This document shows, piece after piece, positions 1 to 11,792 of a stretch of 64,000 nt of DNA. Each line of letters opens with the position of its first letter. The first letter of the stretch is position 1. The DNA is from Membranipora membranacea. Taxonomy: Eukaryota; Bryozoa; Gymnolaemata; Cheilostomatida; Membraniporidae. Both the position numbers and the translations under genes were made by a program. Where the stretch lies: NCBI GenBank assembly GCA_914767715.1, contig OU612068.1, positions 5,084,001 to 5,148,000 on the forward strand, in the 5' to 3' direction. The notes under the pieces were generated by a model. It saw nothing but the letters and a program-made list of their open reading frames with translations, had not been told where the DNA came from and made no database searches.

Positions 1-1760
1 AATCAAACGCTACGCTAAGTCCCTGCTGTCCTGCAGCTATGTTAGCTTTGTAAAACTTATTACTCTCCTCTACTGTACTGAAGCCGGCATACTGTGTGAG
101 ATAGCAAATAAGCTATATGCACTATATTGTTGGGCAGACAATATCATCCTGGACAGATGTTTTTCATGACGTGCCAAAGGAATTACAGGAAAAGTTAGAG
201 GGAAAAAAAGAGAGAAAAAATGATAACATTATGTGTTTGGAGGATTGATTGGTATTCCATATTATAATGTCTTCACAAGATCACAGAGACTAACAGTTTG
301 TAACATATATGAGGGGACAACTCATTTGAATCACAAAAAATAAGGTTAACAGTTAATGACTTTCACCTGTAACTTATTAACTTATTTTCAAAAGATCCAA
401 TCCACTGACAATGGTAGATATCTCAAACGGCCTTATATTATTTAACAATTTCGCAATCTATATTGCGCTCAATTGTGTATCATATTATTTATCCCTTCTT
501 TCATATCACAAAGCCAACACTGCAAAAATTCATTTTTATCACCACCATGATATCAGATGCAAAAATAACACTAATCTAAACATGAGTGGGGGAACAGGAT
601 AAGAATACCAAATTTACCTGTCTGATGGTCCATGGTCTCTGTGTGTACATAGTAGGATAGGGACCTCTGGTGTAAGGGAATTTTCCTGGCATTTCCAGCG
701 GTTTATCATCTGTGTCTTCCCTTGTATAGAGAGGTTTGACATCTATGCCCTAACAAACAGAACATTGGATGTGTTTTCATAAGAATGTTATAAAGTAAAT
801 AATTAACCTCCTTCACCGCACAAATCCTTCACTACATGTATTGGTGTGAGCCCTTACCAGTGGAAATAGTAACATCAAATTCAGCGTATGAAGTTAAACT
901 GCAAGATGCTTTCCACTTCTTATAAGTACTTACAAGATGATTTCCACTTTTTATAAGTACTTACAACTAGATACAGATGTAAAATGTCAAACCTGTTATG
1001 TGAACAAAATAATTGACGTTTGATAAAAAGACTCCCAGATCAAACATAATGAAATATATATGGAACAGAACTAAATTTGATCAAAATTTTCTGCCTATAA
1101 CTCCATGACACACAAGTCACAATTACCACTAAGTATGCGAACAGCTTTTTTTCATTGAATATGCTTCAGTTCATAATTATATGTTATATGCGCAACATGT
1201 CACCTGACTATTTTTAGTTTCATGATTTTTAATCCCACTCATTATTGCCGAGCATTTCTTGTCACGCATTTTCTACAAACTACTCCATTTCAGCGATTTC
1301 TCAATATTGTCTTCTAGAATAACTACCTTACCTCAGGTGTGTGCCATGTCAGCTTCTCAGCTGGGTCGGCTCCTTTCAGCTGTTTTCTCGCCAAGTCGTT
1401 CCATTCTGAGTTTAAAGGTTTACTTGACATACATCGCAATGTATTACTCTGAAAGTTAGTTCAATTAAATATAAATGAATATCAATAAATTAAACTGCAA
1501 TTTAGTTTTGGTTTAATGATCACAAATACTAGTAACCAGAAATTTGACAGAATTTTGGCATTGTGTTCAGATATACATCATTACGCATACGCCCTCCTGA
1601 TGTCCATGGCTTCTATCGTTTCAAGCATAAGGAGCCACAGCTAGATTCTTATGCGACAATCTTATCGACGACTTTCGTTAAAGAGAAAGAATTGGCACAT
1701 TGATGTTCTTACGTTGAAGTGCAGTCTTGCAAATGATCTAGCGCTCCCGAGGAGCCTCAT
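1..1760 (-). CDS. MMUT: Methylmalonyl-CoA mutase, mitochondrial (5' part, four exons, truncated by window edge)
   Basis: Exons read right to left are 1713-1760, 1332-1448, 618-749 and 91 to beyond 1. All junctions are phase 0 with GT-AG borders. The enzyme isomerises methylmalonyl-CoA to succinyl-CoA with adenosylcobalamin in the mitochondrial matrix. Exon 1 encodes 16 residues beginning [15 protein letters not shown], basic and without acids, as expected for a mitochondrial leader. Exon 2 carries [13 protein letters not shown] and TWHTPE. Exon 3 carries GIDVKPLY and [12 protein letters not shown] then RPWTIRQ, the hallmark substrate-entry region of the family. Exon 4 continues [11 protein letters not shown] and [11 protein letters not shown]. 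Together about 130 N-terminal residues are visible of the usual roughly 750; the rest of the TIM barrel and the B12 domain lie outside. The start is the first ATG before the leader. The gene is divergent from the SLC30A gene. Confidence 0.93.
898..965. repeat. Two-copy tandem duplication (about 31 bp unit) in MMUT intron
   Basis: Two adjacent near-identical copies of a unit containing TTTCCACTT and TTATAAGTACTTAC lie in the intron between MMUT exons 2 and 3. No function is evident. Confidence 0.8.
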
Positions 1761-2789
1761 ATTTCCTGAAGTGACGCTGCAGCTGAGAACTGAGAGGTTT
1801 AATTAGATCTGGAACAATCTGAAAATACAAGGTAACATAAATGGGTGAGTTTGCATCAAAATAATAGTAGGCAAGTTATGTTGTTCCCTGAACAAACAAA
1901 ACTGAACTATATCTAATTACGATGTCTCCTTTGGCTGTTCTTTGTTTTGAGAGAGGTCAGTTAAGGAGTTCATTGGCCCAAGTTTCAGAATTACATAGGC
2001 GCATGATTTGTGCTTAGGCCTACATATTTGATACACGTCGCATTATCTTTGAAATGTACTCAGCATTGCTTACCCAGGTGGTTTAAGCTGCATGGGCCAA
2101 AGGGTATTGCAGGTCTGTATTTTACCTTTCTCCTAGCCATGACCATTATGTAGATGTGACTGCAACTGGCAAAATACATACCTAAAAGCCCGAGCCAGGC
2201 CCATGCATGGGTCATGCCTAGCTGCCCTGAATTAATTAATAGTTATAGTAGAAATTGGTTAGTATAGAAGTCAAGAATGATGATATGTAATATGTGGCTT
2301 GCCAGCCAGGATGAAAATCTATAGTGGATAAGACCCATTGTGCTCCACCCAAGCTCATCTAAATGAGCTATCCCTTGGACTTGGTTGTTGTGGGAAATCC
2401 ATAATAATAATACAGTAAAGTAAGTGTAACAATACTATAAATCAAATAAACAATACATGGTTAGTACTCCTACTAATATTCATTGATATATTCATAGGGA
2501 AAGCAATGTTACCAGCCTATTAAGGTTGAGAACAACAATGTTTAGTCCATTGGATCCTCAATCATCCAGGGGTCAAGTAGGATTGTCTTGTCTACTTTTT
2601 CACAGCCAAAAAAATGAAGGGTTTTTCTGCGTACTAGGTTTTTTCTTCGGTTTTTTTTTGCAGCCAACTTATTTGACCTTTCAACATTTTGACCTTGAGT
2701 TTCATTGGCCTATCACAAAAGTTCTCTGAATTAATTGGCTCAATATATAAATTCATAAACAATGAGTCAAGCACACACATTTTACAGAA
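1761..2789. other. Divergent intergenic region between MMUT and SLC30A
   Basis: About 1 kb separates the two start codons, which point away from each other. It must hold both promoters and 5' untranslated sequence. I see no TATA box close to either start, no coding exon and no clear repeat. Confidence 0.6.
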
Positions 2790-5700
2790 ATGGAGGACGT
2801 ACGCCCTCTTCCACTGGCTGAAGATGATGATGATTTCTTCTCAGATTTGGGTAGTGATGACCCATATATTCGACAGCAAGACGTTGGATCAGGAAGCAGA
2901 CTAGTTATAGATTTAGAAACTAAAGATAACACGCCTAGATCTCCTAGAACTAATCCATTCAGTACAACAGAAATTAGAGCTAGAAATGTCAATCACAACC
3001 AGAATCCACAACATGATGAACATGGGGCAGCTGGTAATGGTTCAACAGAACAGACTAATGGCCATGGTAGAAGAGGCTCCCAGTCAACACACAATGACGC
3101 TGTCCTTGATCACTGTCACATACCACACAATCATGAGGAAGACAATACAGTCAGAAATCAGCTCATAGCTATTTCAATCTTCACCACAGCATTTGGGGCT
3201 GGTGAGACTGTGGGTAAGCTGTTATCTTAATTATGTTCTTAATTTGAGGAACAGGCTTAATCGATAACCATAGTCATGAATACTCTCAATTTTGAAACTA
3301 CTAGCCGGGTATCACAGACCAGCGATTTCTTCAAATGATGTTGCTCAGCGTAAAAATTTTATTCCATTGCTTTTCAATTTCATTGAACTATTTACTATAA
3401 TTTTTCATGACATGTACAACTTACACTTTTTGGACCTCAATAACTTAATGCCTCATTAGACCACCTGCTGATAAACACTACAGCTACCTCGCAAACTACT
3501 GGAATGCCAACACATCAAACACATGCCGACCCACAGCTGGTTAATATATCCTGTATGCCCACCCTATTAGGCTAGGCGGTTAGGATTAATGGGGAAGTAA
3601 GTAAAGTAAAAAAACACCTGACAGTGAACCTCACCTAAGCTTGACGTCGAGAAGATGTAAACAGGGCTCCCTTCAAGGGAGGATTCAAATCCTGAGTTTA
3701 GCCGATACCTTGTCATGTAGTGGCATCTCTAAGACGTGAAACACACTGAGCAAAATCAGCTGAGGGTATGGGGGATCTGTAAGCTTCCCCAACGGTTCGG
3801 GACGCCAAAGCCTACAGAGATATTCATGGTTCTGCAGATGATTTATACTGTTGTTTAGAATTGTTAGCAGATCATCAATAAAGAATCACTGTAAACTGCC
3901 TGGTTATTATGTTTCATATATTACAGCATCAAAATGTCGCTTTCTAATCATTCAACTAGACAACACCGAGAGGAATTCCCATGAGTCGCCTGAGTTGAAC
4001 CCAAAAACCTGAGTCACTTGGGTTAAATCTGGGTGGTTTTGTGTCCTGGATGGATGTTGTACCTGTCAGATGATGTACTAATCACACAAAAAAGTATCAA
4101 ATGTTATCTTATGTTGACATATGCTTTGTTTTTTTGCAGGTGCTATATATTCTTCAAGTATTGCCATAGGTACAGATGTTATGCACCTGGCTAGTGATCT
4201 CCTCAGTTTTATGATAAGTTTGATAGCAGTTTATCTTGCGAAGAAGCAGCCAACATCTAGACTTGCATGGGGATATTATCGAGCTGGTTTGTATAATTTG
4301 ATAGCCTACTTACTGTTTAGTCGTCCAATTTTTGTCTTCCATGCCAGACTCCTTCAATTGATAGAATCAACAACATAAACCTACATGCTGATGATTTCCA
4401 TTGTATGACTTCAATCAATATGATTAAACCTACCATCTACTTCAAGGCTGATGTGTTATCCTACGGTGAGTGATGAATGAGTATACCAGTTCAAAAAAAT
4501 ATCATTCAACAAACTTCTCTACAACTCTCTATGAATATTTTCAGAGGTACTTGGTGCTTTGTTGAGTGTGTTTGTTATCTGGGTAGTGACGGGGGTGTTA
4601 GTGTATTTAGCTATTGAGAGAGTTATGAATGGAAGTTACACAAATCTTGTAGCAGATGACATGCTCTACACAGCCGCGGCTGGGGTGCTGTTCAACATCA
4701 TGTGAGTTTCCCTACCCCCCCCCCCCCCACTGCGGAGAGAATGGAAATCAACTACAACAGCACAAAGTTGATTGAAAGTGTTTATTAACAAATATGTAAG
4801 CATCATGTTCAGAAATATTTATTGTTAGAACTGTATTTTATTTCAAACATAGAATTTATATTCTAGGGATAGTTTCTTTGTCCTCACATTTTAGTATTGA
4901 TTACAGAATGGCTATAGTGTTGAATGTGGAGATATTCAAGTGTAAAGTTTCTCACGGACACAGCCATGATGATGCAGGTCATGGTCATAGTCATGGCGGA
5001 GGTCAAGGACATTCTCATGGTGTGCCTTTGTCAGCGAGGAATAAAAGAAGAGATGATCAGCATCAGCTTACTATGAATACTGATGATGAAGGTATGCTTG
5101 TCCAGTTATCACAGAGCAATCATCCACACAGGCTCCTGGAATAATCATGAGAAATCGCAGTATAAGTTATTGTAATTGAAGATTGATTGCAATTGAAGTG
5201 TTGCTTATATTGTTTGGTGTGGTACAATAAGCACTAACAAAATGCAAGTCAAAGGTAACAATTCATGCCAAGGTTATGTTTTGTGGTACTGATCATAATT
5301 TTCTGTGGTTTGGAAGTTACCCAGATTGTTATCATGTTCTAATGATGGAGGTCAACACGGAGCATAATAATTTTGTTGTTTGTCTTATGATTGTAAAAGC
5401 GGAACTAAGTTTAGCTAGCTGCTGTTGGTACTTTGACTGTTGGACTCTGATGTTTTATGACTAAAGCTAACTAAACAAAACTGTTATCGAAACGGATGCC
5501 ATCCAATTTTACAACTTTCAGCAATGCACTTCACATTTTATTATGTACCTTCACATTTTATTATGTACCTTCACATTTTATTATGTAGCTTCACATTTTA
5601 TTATGTATCTTCACATTTTATATACCTATATACTAACCTGTATGCACTCATGTCTAAATGATAAAGTAGCGATGATCTAATGGTTTTAGAACATGAAGAT

Positions 5701-8700
5701 CTCCACTCTTCCAGCCCAAGCTCTAGCAGTAGCAGAGAGAAAAATATAGTGATCCGAGCAGCTTTTGTGCATGTACTCGGAGATCTCATACAGAGTATAG
5801 GGGTGCTAGTGGCTGCTCTTACTATTAAATTCAAGGTGAGAATTGATTATATATACAACAGCGCTACCTGAGTCATATATCAAATATCATCATCATCACC
5901 TTCCGATGATTATGGTGTTAGTTTACAATCATCATCCTCATTTTTGATGCTCATGGTCCTTCATAATGTTCCTTAACCATAAATGTAGGGGGTGGGAGCA
6001 GAAGGGTTGGGGCTAAGGGTCCCACACTACTGAACATGAAGACTCAAGGAAACATTCAATCAGATTATTGTTGCTAAGATAGGGCTGTGATATCAGTGCT
6101 TGTTGAGGTCACAAAGGCCATTAGATACATATCAGTTACATTTATGTTATTATGGAGATTTATTGAGATAGCAGAATGACATGTCAGACTTTCTAAGATT
6201 TAACATAGATTTGATAATGTTAGTAAGACCATTCACATAACTACACTAGCCTTGTCACATGGCCACTGGTTTGGGTTTTTTTGGTGGCTGCCTGACTAGG
6301 CCACATTCACATAACCAATGGCCCAAGTGGACTTTTTTCTTTGCGGGTACTCTACTCTCTGGGTTGAAAATCGTTTTGAGAATTTTTTGCAATTTCTAGA
6401 TCAAATTATGCAGAAATATGGATTTGTTTTAGTATGATGTGATTGATATTTTGTCAAAAGAGACAACTTGACACTGTTTTTGAACAGAATCCAGTGGAAA
6501 TTGTGTTCTAAAGGTTCCCCCTCTATATTTTTTTCCGGGAACTATCAGTTCCCACTCAGAACACTGCCAATGAGTATTTATATTCTTTGACATAACTACA
6601 CTAACCTTGTCACGAAGTCACCAATGGTGGTTTGCTTTTTTATTGCACACAAAAATACACAGCTGTGGCCCATGACAAGGCTATAGTTACACTGTCCGGT
6701 TCTAAAATAAACTTTATACATATGTGATTTGGTCATTTAAATGAGAGTTAGACACATCGAGACAAGCTGGGTTATTCAAATTGAATGAGAAACAAGTCCT
6801 GTTTTTAGTTTTGATATCTATGCTATGGGGACCCTGGTTTATCCACGGTGTGCCAAGTTACAAAGCAAACGCAAATTTCAGCTGTGCACAGAATGTAAAC
6901 TAAATTATTTGATTATTTGTCATTTCTTAAATTATTATTCTGATTACTAACCATTCTACTGCATATTTTTTATTTATTTTTAGGGTCCAGATGACCCACG
7001 ATATTATTTGGCGGATCCAATATGCACATTTGTATTTTCTGTTCTTGTTCTCATCACAACTATAACAGTCCTCAGGGATGCTTTCTTCATTCTGATGGAA
7101 GGTGAGTCGAGTCAAATCTTATGCATTTTGAAAATATGCTCAATTGGTAACAGGGAAATGAATTGTATACTGTCATCTTTATTACAAGAAAGTGTAAATA
7201 TACATAAATATACATAAATATACATAAATATACATAAATATATGATATATTTATAATCTTCTCAATCATTCCAATGAAGTACTACATTGCTGATGCTACA
7301 AGATTCGAGCATCAATAAGCTGTCTTTATGTCAACATCAAATGAAAAGAAGCAGCGTTAGATCAATTTCCTGAATTGGTTTTGATAACCTGTGCAGGTAT
7401 AATATTCTCATTGGACTTTGAATTTGGCTATCTCGCTAGACCCTCAGGCTAAGTGTAAATTTGCTAATCCTTAAAGTCTGTTCATCACAAGGCTTTAGTT
7501 TTTGCTAGTTGAGGTTAGGTAAATATTCGCTTGCCATAAATTTGGCTATAAAACTGTTAATCCAGACAGGGAGTGTCTTTTTATTTAGCTAATTTCTAAC
7601 ATACTTCTGTCCTTGGATCATTATTGTAAGGGGAAGTAAATACATATCTGTATCACAAAGGAAGTTTGTTTGTCTTAGAAGCTTGCAGTTATGAAAATAT
7701 TCATGGTCATAATTCATGTTGGGATAGTAATGATGTCGGTTAATGATAAGTAATTGTGAGATTAGCCTAGATAGTAAAACGTTACATCTCTTCATAGACG
7801 ATAATGACCAAATAAGGGAAGACTATCGAGTATAATTAAGATTGTCCTAAATCACATTGGTGTGACATTGGATTGCCATCCCAGATGGTCCCAGTCTTGT
7901 GTTCACATTGCCAAACTCATCCCATCCCAGAGTAGCAACTAGGTTTTAGTCTAGGATAGTGCTGGGATAATTATGATATATATGTTCAAATTGTCTATGA
8001 TCGACCCAGATGGTCCTAGATGACCCCAGATGATCGCAATGTTATATTCACATAGTACCAAGATATAGAATGACTCTGGGTTAGTATCTAGAAAGTCGGT
8101 CAAAGCGCCAAAGTTTCCCATTGTAGACCCAAACTCATTTTTATTGCTTGGATTATGTCATTTTCATGGTCATATTGGCTGGGATGATATCAAATGATAA
8201 TGATATCTTGTTCTGCTCTTTTGGGGCCATCAAGTTCTGTTGGAAAGTAAGTTTTTAGATGCTGGAATAACTCTATGTATGAAAAGTGCCAACCATACCA
8301 GTGACATAGATAGTTGCATAATTTGGCAAATTTATCGTGTGTAATTGGATTGAAGTCCACAATTTCTAACTCTGGCCATTGAAGAGACTATTATATTTTT
8401 GATAATTATTTTTCTGAAAGCGGAAAACCAATCTTATGATATTTGCTACTCAGGTCAAAAGCATAATTGTGTCATGCAACCAATAATTGCATAATATGAG
8501 TTTCTGGCTGAAGTACAATCTTGTTCCACTAATTGATTTCTCAATGTTTTTAGGTTCACCTAAGAAGGTGCCATATGACTTCATACATATGAAGTTATCT
8601 GAGTTGGAAGGTGTCAAGTCTGTACACAGTCTAAAAATATGGTCTCTTACTTCTAATGAAGTGAACGCTTCCGTGCATTTGGCTGTGGGTGAGTGTTGCT

Positions 8701-9415
8701 ACCTCTATTCAGATTTAGGAATATTTTTGTAGTTTTTTTAGCAATGATTTTGCCCTTTTCATTATCCTGGTCCCCGGGTTTTGTTGATCAGACATGCGCA
8801 GTCACGCACATCACATATTAGCTATTTAGTACGAGGTATGTCATAATATTTTACCACTGCTATCGCTCATTTCTATCCACTTTCTGGCTTCCTATCATTT
8901 CCTTATCTGATCTAAGTGGGAAGATATAAATGTCAATTGACTGATAACAGTAATCCAAAAGTTCAAGCTTAAAATTCATATTTCAGAACTGAGCGATTTT
9001 CTATTTGATGTCGCTCATTGGTTTTGACTCAGCCATCTGAAGTTGTCTGTCCATTTTTACAGGGAGGAAAACTCTTGATTGCATATAGAAAATGCTTTGG
9101 GGAAGGATTTCTCAATATCTAATAATTCATTACGTTATTCTGCGTACTGGTGGAATTGCATAATGGTAAATGGATTAATATTTGATATTTCCCCTCATCT
9201 GATATAAATATGTATATCTTATTTCAGATGGCAGCATGGCTTATCCGTATAAGTTGATAAAACAAGCTAACGCAGTATTACGTGAAGGTGATGTGATTAC
9301 AAGAACAACAATACAGATAGAGCCATATGATGAATACTCAGCGCACAGCTGTAAACAATGTCTACATCCAGCTCCAACTACCTTCACCCCTCCCATCACT
9401 AACAACATCATATAG
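2790..9415 (+). CDS. SLC30A-family zinc transporter (ZnT2/3/8-like), eight exons
   Basis: Exons are 2790-3213, 4140-4286, 4545-4701, 4907-5091, 5690-5835, 6984-7101, 8554-8688 and 9228-9415, giving 499 aa. The product is a proton-coupled cation-diffusion-facilitator exporter that moves zinc from cytosol into vesicles. The two zinc-site HxxxD motifs are visible: HLASD near residues 157-161 (TM2) and HVLGD near 332-336 (TM5). Between TM4 and TM5 lies a histidine-rich loop (about 259-282, repeats of HGHSH). The N-terminal HCH motif at 108-110 is typical of the ZnT2/3/4/8 subgroup. Exon 3 encodes [20 protein letters not shown], the conserved TM3. The C-terminal cytosolic domain ([22 protein letters not shown]) is complete. 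The roughly 105-residue acidic N-terminus before HCH is longer than in human ZnT2/3/8. Which vertebrate paralogue it matches best cannot be told by eye. Confidence 0.93.
5531..5615. repeat. 20-bp minisatellite in SLC30A intron 4
   Basis: About four to five head-to-tail copies of TCACATTTTATTATGTACCT with one or two substitutions lie just upstream of exon 5. Nothing indicates a function. Confidence 0.9.
6235..6690. mobile_element. Candidate MITE-like inverted-repeat element in SLC30A intron 5
   Basis: The left end (about 6235-6264) contains ACTAGCCTTGTCACATGGCC. The right end (about 6665-6690) carries an inverted match, GGCCCATGACAAGGCTATAG. A second copy of the left-end motif (ACACTAACCTTGTCAC) occurs near 6597. 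There is no coding capacity between the ends. This fits a short non-autonomous DNA element, but no clear target-site duplication was found. Confidence 0.4.
7201..7240. repeat. 10-bp tandem repeat (TACATAAATA)n in SLC30A intron 6
   Basis: Four exact copies of TACATAAATA follow one degenerate copy, 100 bp after the exon 6 donor. Confidence 0.95.
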
Positions 9416-10490
9416 AGAACAAGTAAGTGCACTCATCACCTCAAACGCCTAGATCTCAACAATATCTAGAACCAGCTGACGATATTAACCACAAATTGCA
9501 TGACGGCAAACGTATATTCAACGTCTTTTGCGGCACAACATGCTCTCACATTTTCCTGTTAATTTAGATGCTTCAGATAAAGGTTGTGACCCGTTACAAT
9601 CTTGATACAAAAGTTCCTGGTCTGATCTGATAGATGCTCTCGATAAACCCAACAACTACCCTTGTCCACTCAGAGTGCTGGCAATAAGGCCATAGTTTGA
9701 TATGAACTTGTAATTTGCAACATCTGCATTTAATTTTTTTTTCTAGAATGCCAATTTTTGTCAAATAGTCAGTAAATACCTTAACAATCACTTCACACAT
9801 TGGTATTTGGTAGTGGGCCAGAATTGTTGTCCCCCCCTCCCCTCTCCACCCACGATGTTAGCCTATTTTATCTGAGTGCTCATACTCTAACTCTAGATAA
9901 CTAACTTGTGAAAACAATCCTATCTTTTTGCCTTTGAAAAGTTGAGTGTTTTAAACTTGAATTTTAAATGTCCCTTCTCTATTTATTCAAGATATGGTAA
10001 TCGAATATTGATCCTAATTTCTATACATTTACTTCTTATGGACTTCATAATTGGTTGGAAAGTAAATATTGACACGCTGTTATCAAGTTTCCATTAATAC
10101 CCTTATCTACAAGTTATCGAAAATTAAAAGCATTCTAATTGATGCCATTTCATTCCAGTGTTTTTATTTTGATCACTTTTTGTCCTTTTTCAGACTGACG
10201 TATTAATTTAAAGACTTTTTTGTCCCCTTCCCGAACTGTCAACGAACTCCCATAATAATCTGCTAGATTAGATTGTCTTCTCAACTTCATCATGTTTACA
10301 AAAGATTTATTGCACAAAATCTCACATTTGTTTTAGAATCTGTATATTTGGATCCGTATTTTTAAAATAAAATATCAAATCAAAATAATGTGTAGGTGAT
10401 GTTTCTTTTGTGACACTGGATATGATATCACGCCTATGCCGCTGTTTTATGTGGGTAGAAAAGGCTAGTTTATTCCCCCTTGTCTAGTGT
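9416..10490. other. Convergent 3' region of SLC30A and the 405-aa gene
   Basis: There is no coding exon here. A plus-strand AATAAA lies at 10366-10371 and a minus-strand AATAAA (plus TTTATT) at 10306-10311, so the two mature 3' ends probably overlap by tens of bases. A 1-kb SLC30A 3' UTR is implied. Confidence 0.6.
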
Positions 10491-11708
10491 CTATTTCCTT
10501 GCAAAGTCATCATAGTTAGTAGAGTCCACCACTATTTGATCACCATGATATTTGTGTATCAGATGGTGCTTGTATTCTGGTGATTGATAAACCCTACAGT
10601 TTGTAGTGGATTCGGGAGATCTGCAGTTATAAGAAGAGTTCATGACCTCTGTCAGCTGAGTCAGGCTCGGTATTACCGGCTTACGAGTCAAAATCTCCTC
10701 TATCTCATGATAAAATTGATCTGGGGTGTCAAAAATTGCATTTTCATCCAATGTTGCTTTTGTCAGACTGGTTGCTCTGCGCGGGAGCCTGTAATGGGTC
10801 AAGTTCTTATTTTTGGTGATAGGCGCTGAAGAATTCAGTGTCCTTTTGCCAAGCAACGGAACTGTGCAGATTCCGCGACGTTTTGTTTCCTGCGCTGCAT
10901 GATTTGTATCCAGGCGTATAGATGATGGTTTACTTTGTATTGTTTTATCCGCTGTCTGAAACTTACATCTATCTGCTGTAAGCTCGTAAGTTTCATCGAG
11001 CCTCGGCACCATCTCAAACGGGTCATTAGATAACAGCAGACGGAATGCTGACGCCTTGTTCTGAGGTTGATTTGTTGATCTCCACCGCTTAGAGACATAT
11101 GTATCTGATTGTTTATCTGAAATTTTCAGCTCTGCCTGGTGAGAGGCGGATGCTGATCCCAGGTCGTAATCAGTTGTCGGTGGCTGAGATTTGACGATGA
11201 CCAGCAATTCTTCCGGATCGACTGTTTTTGTTTGAGCCTCCACTGGTGTAGGCGAATGGAGTGGATCAGGAACTAGATCATAATCTGTTCTTTTCACTGG
11301 TGACACCCTGTAATGGTCATCAATGGTCTTTGGCTGACTTTTACTCAGAGGTAGGGTTATATCCATCCTTGTCATCTCTCTGTAGTTACAGTGGCTCGGT
11401 GGTTGAGATTGTTGTTTGTCACTTTTATCTTCTGGTGTTCGTCGAAGCCTGTATCTATACTGATCCTTCCTTTCATTAAATCTGTAAGCTTGATGAGAGT
11501 TTGGTTTTGATGTAACTGTTAGAGTTTTTTGAGGTGGAGTTGTGAGGATTTTATGCCTGCTGTACCTGCTGCTCGGGATCGAGGCATGGTTCTGAAGCGC
11601 CAGCTGCTCACGAATCTGTTTAGGTAACCTGTTAATCCGATAAGGGTCATTTCTGTCCTCGGTCAGTGAATTATTTCCAGCCTGAGCTAAGCCTATTTCT
11701 AATAACAT
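10491..11708 (-). CDS. Unrecognised polar protein, about 405 aa, in one large exon
   Basis: A single long minus-strand frame ends at TAG 10491-10493. The first ATG of the open frame is at 11708. The frame stays open to about 11792 upstream (including IVYYNQLVTKRNQKLYIFTK), so it could instead begin at a splice acceptor near there with an unseen 5' exon. The protein is rich in Lys, Arg, Gln, Ser, Thr and Pro, has no signal peptide or membrane segment, and looks largely disordered. Repeated YDL-containing patches and a more ordered C-terminal stretch (FDTPDQFYHEIEEILTRKP) are the main landmarks. A minus-strand AATAAA at 10306-10311 supports its 3' end. It lies immediately downstream of CCDC113 in the same orientation, so a ciliary role or transcript linkage is conceivable but not shown. 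I do not recognise a family. Confidence 0.7.
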   Translation of the reverse strand: MLLEIGLAQAGNNSLTEDRNDPYRINRLPKQIREQLALQNHASIPSSRYSRHKILTTPPQKTLTVTSKPNSHQAYRFNERKDQYRYRLRRTPEDKSDKQQSQPPSHCNYREMTRMDITLPLSKSQPKTIDDHYRVSPVKRTDYDLVPDPLHSPTPVEAQTKTVDPEELLVIVKSQPPTTDYDLGSASASHQAELKISDKQSDTYVSKRWRSTNQPQNKASAFRLLLSNDPFEMVPRLDETYELTADRCKFQTADKTIQSKPSSIRLDTNHAAQETKRRGICTVPLLGKRTLNSSAPITKNKNLTHYRLPRRATSLTKATLDENAIFDTPDQFYHEIEEILTRKPVIPSLTQLTEVMNSSYNCRSPESTTNCRVYQSPEYKHHLIHKYHGDQIVVDSTNYDDFARK

Positions 11709-11792
11709 TTTTGTGAAGATGTAAAGCTTCTGATTTCTCTTAGTGACCAACTGATTGTAGTAAACAATAAGCTCAGAAATTCTGACACGGGC

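Noticed and set aside
2753-2992. Minus-strand 79-codon frame over SLC30A exon 1
   Set aside because: It is the antisense shadow of the conserved zinc-transporter exon.
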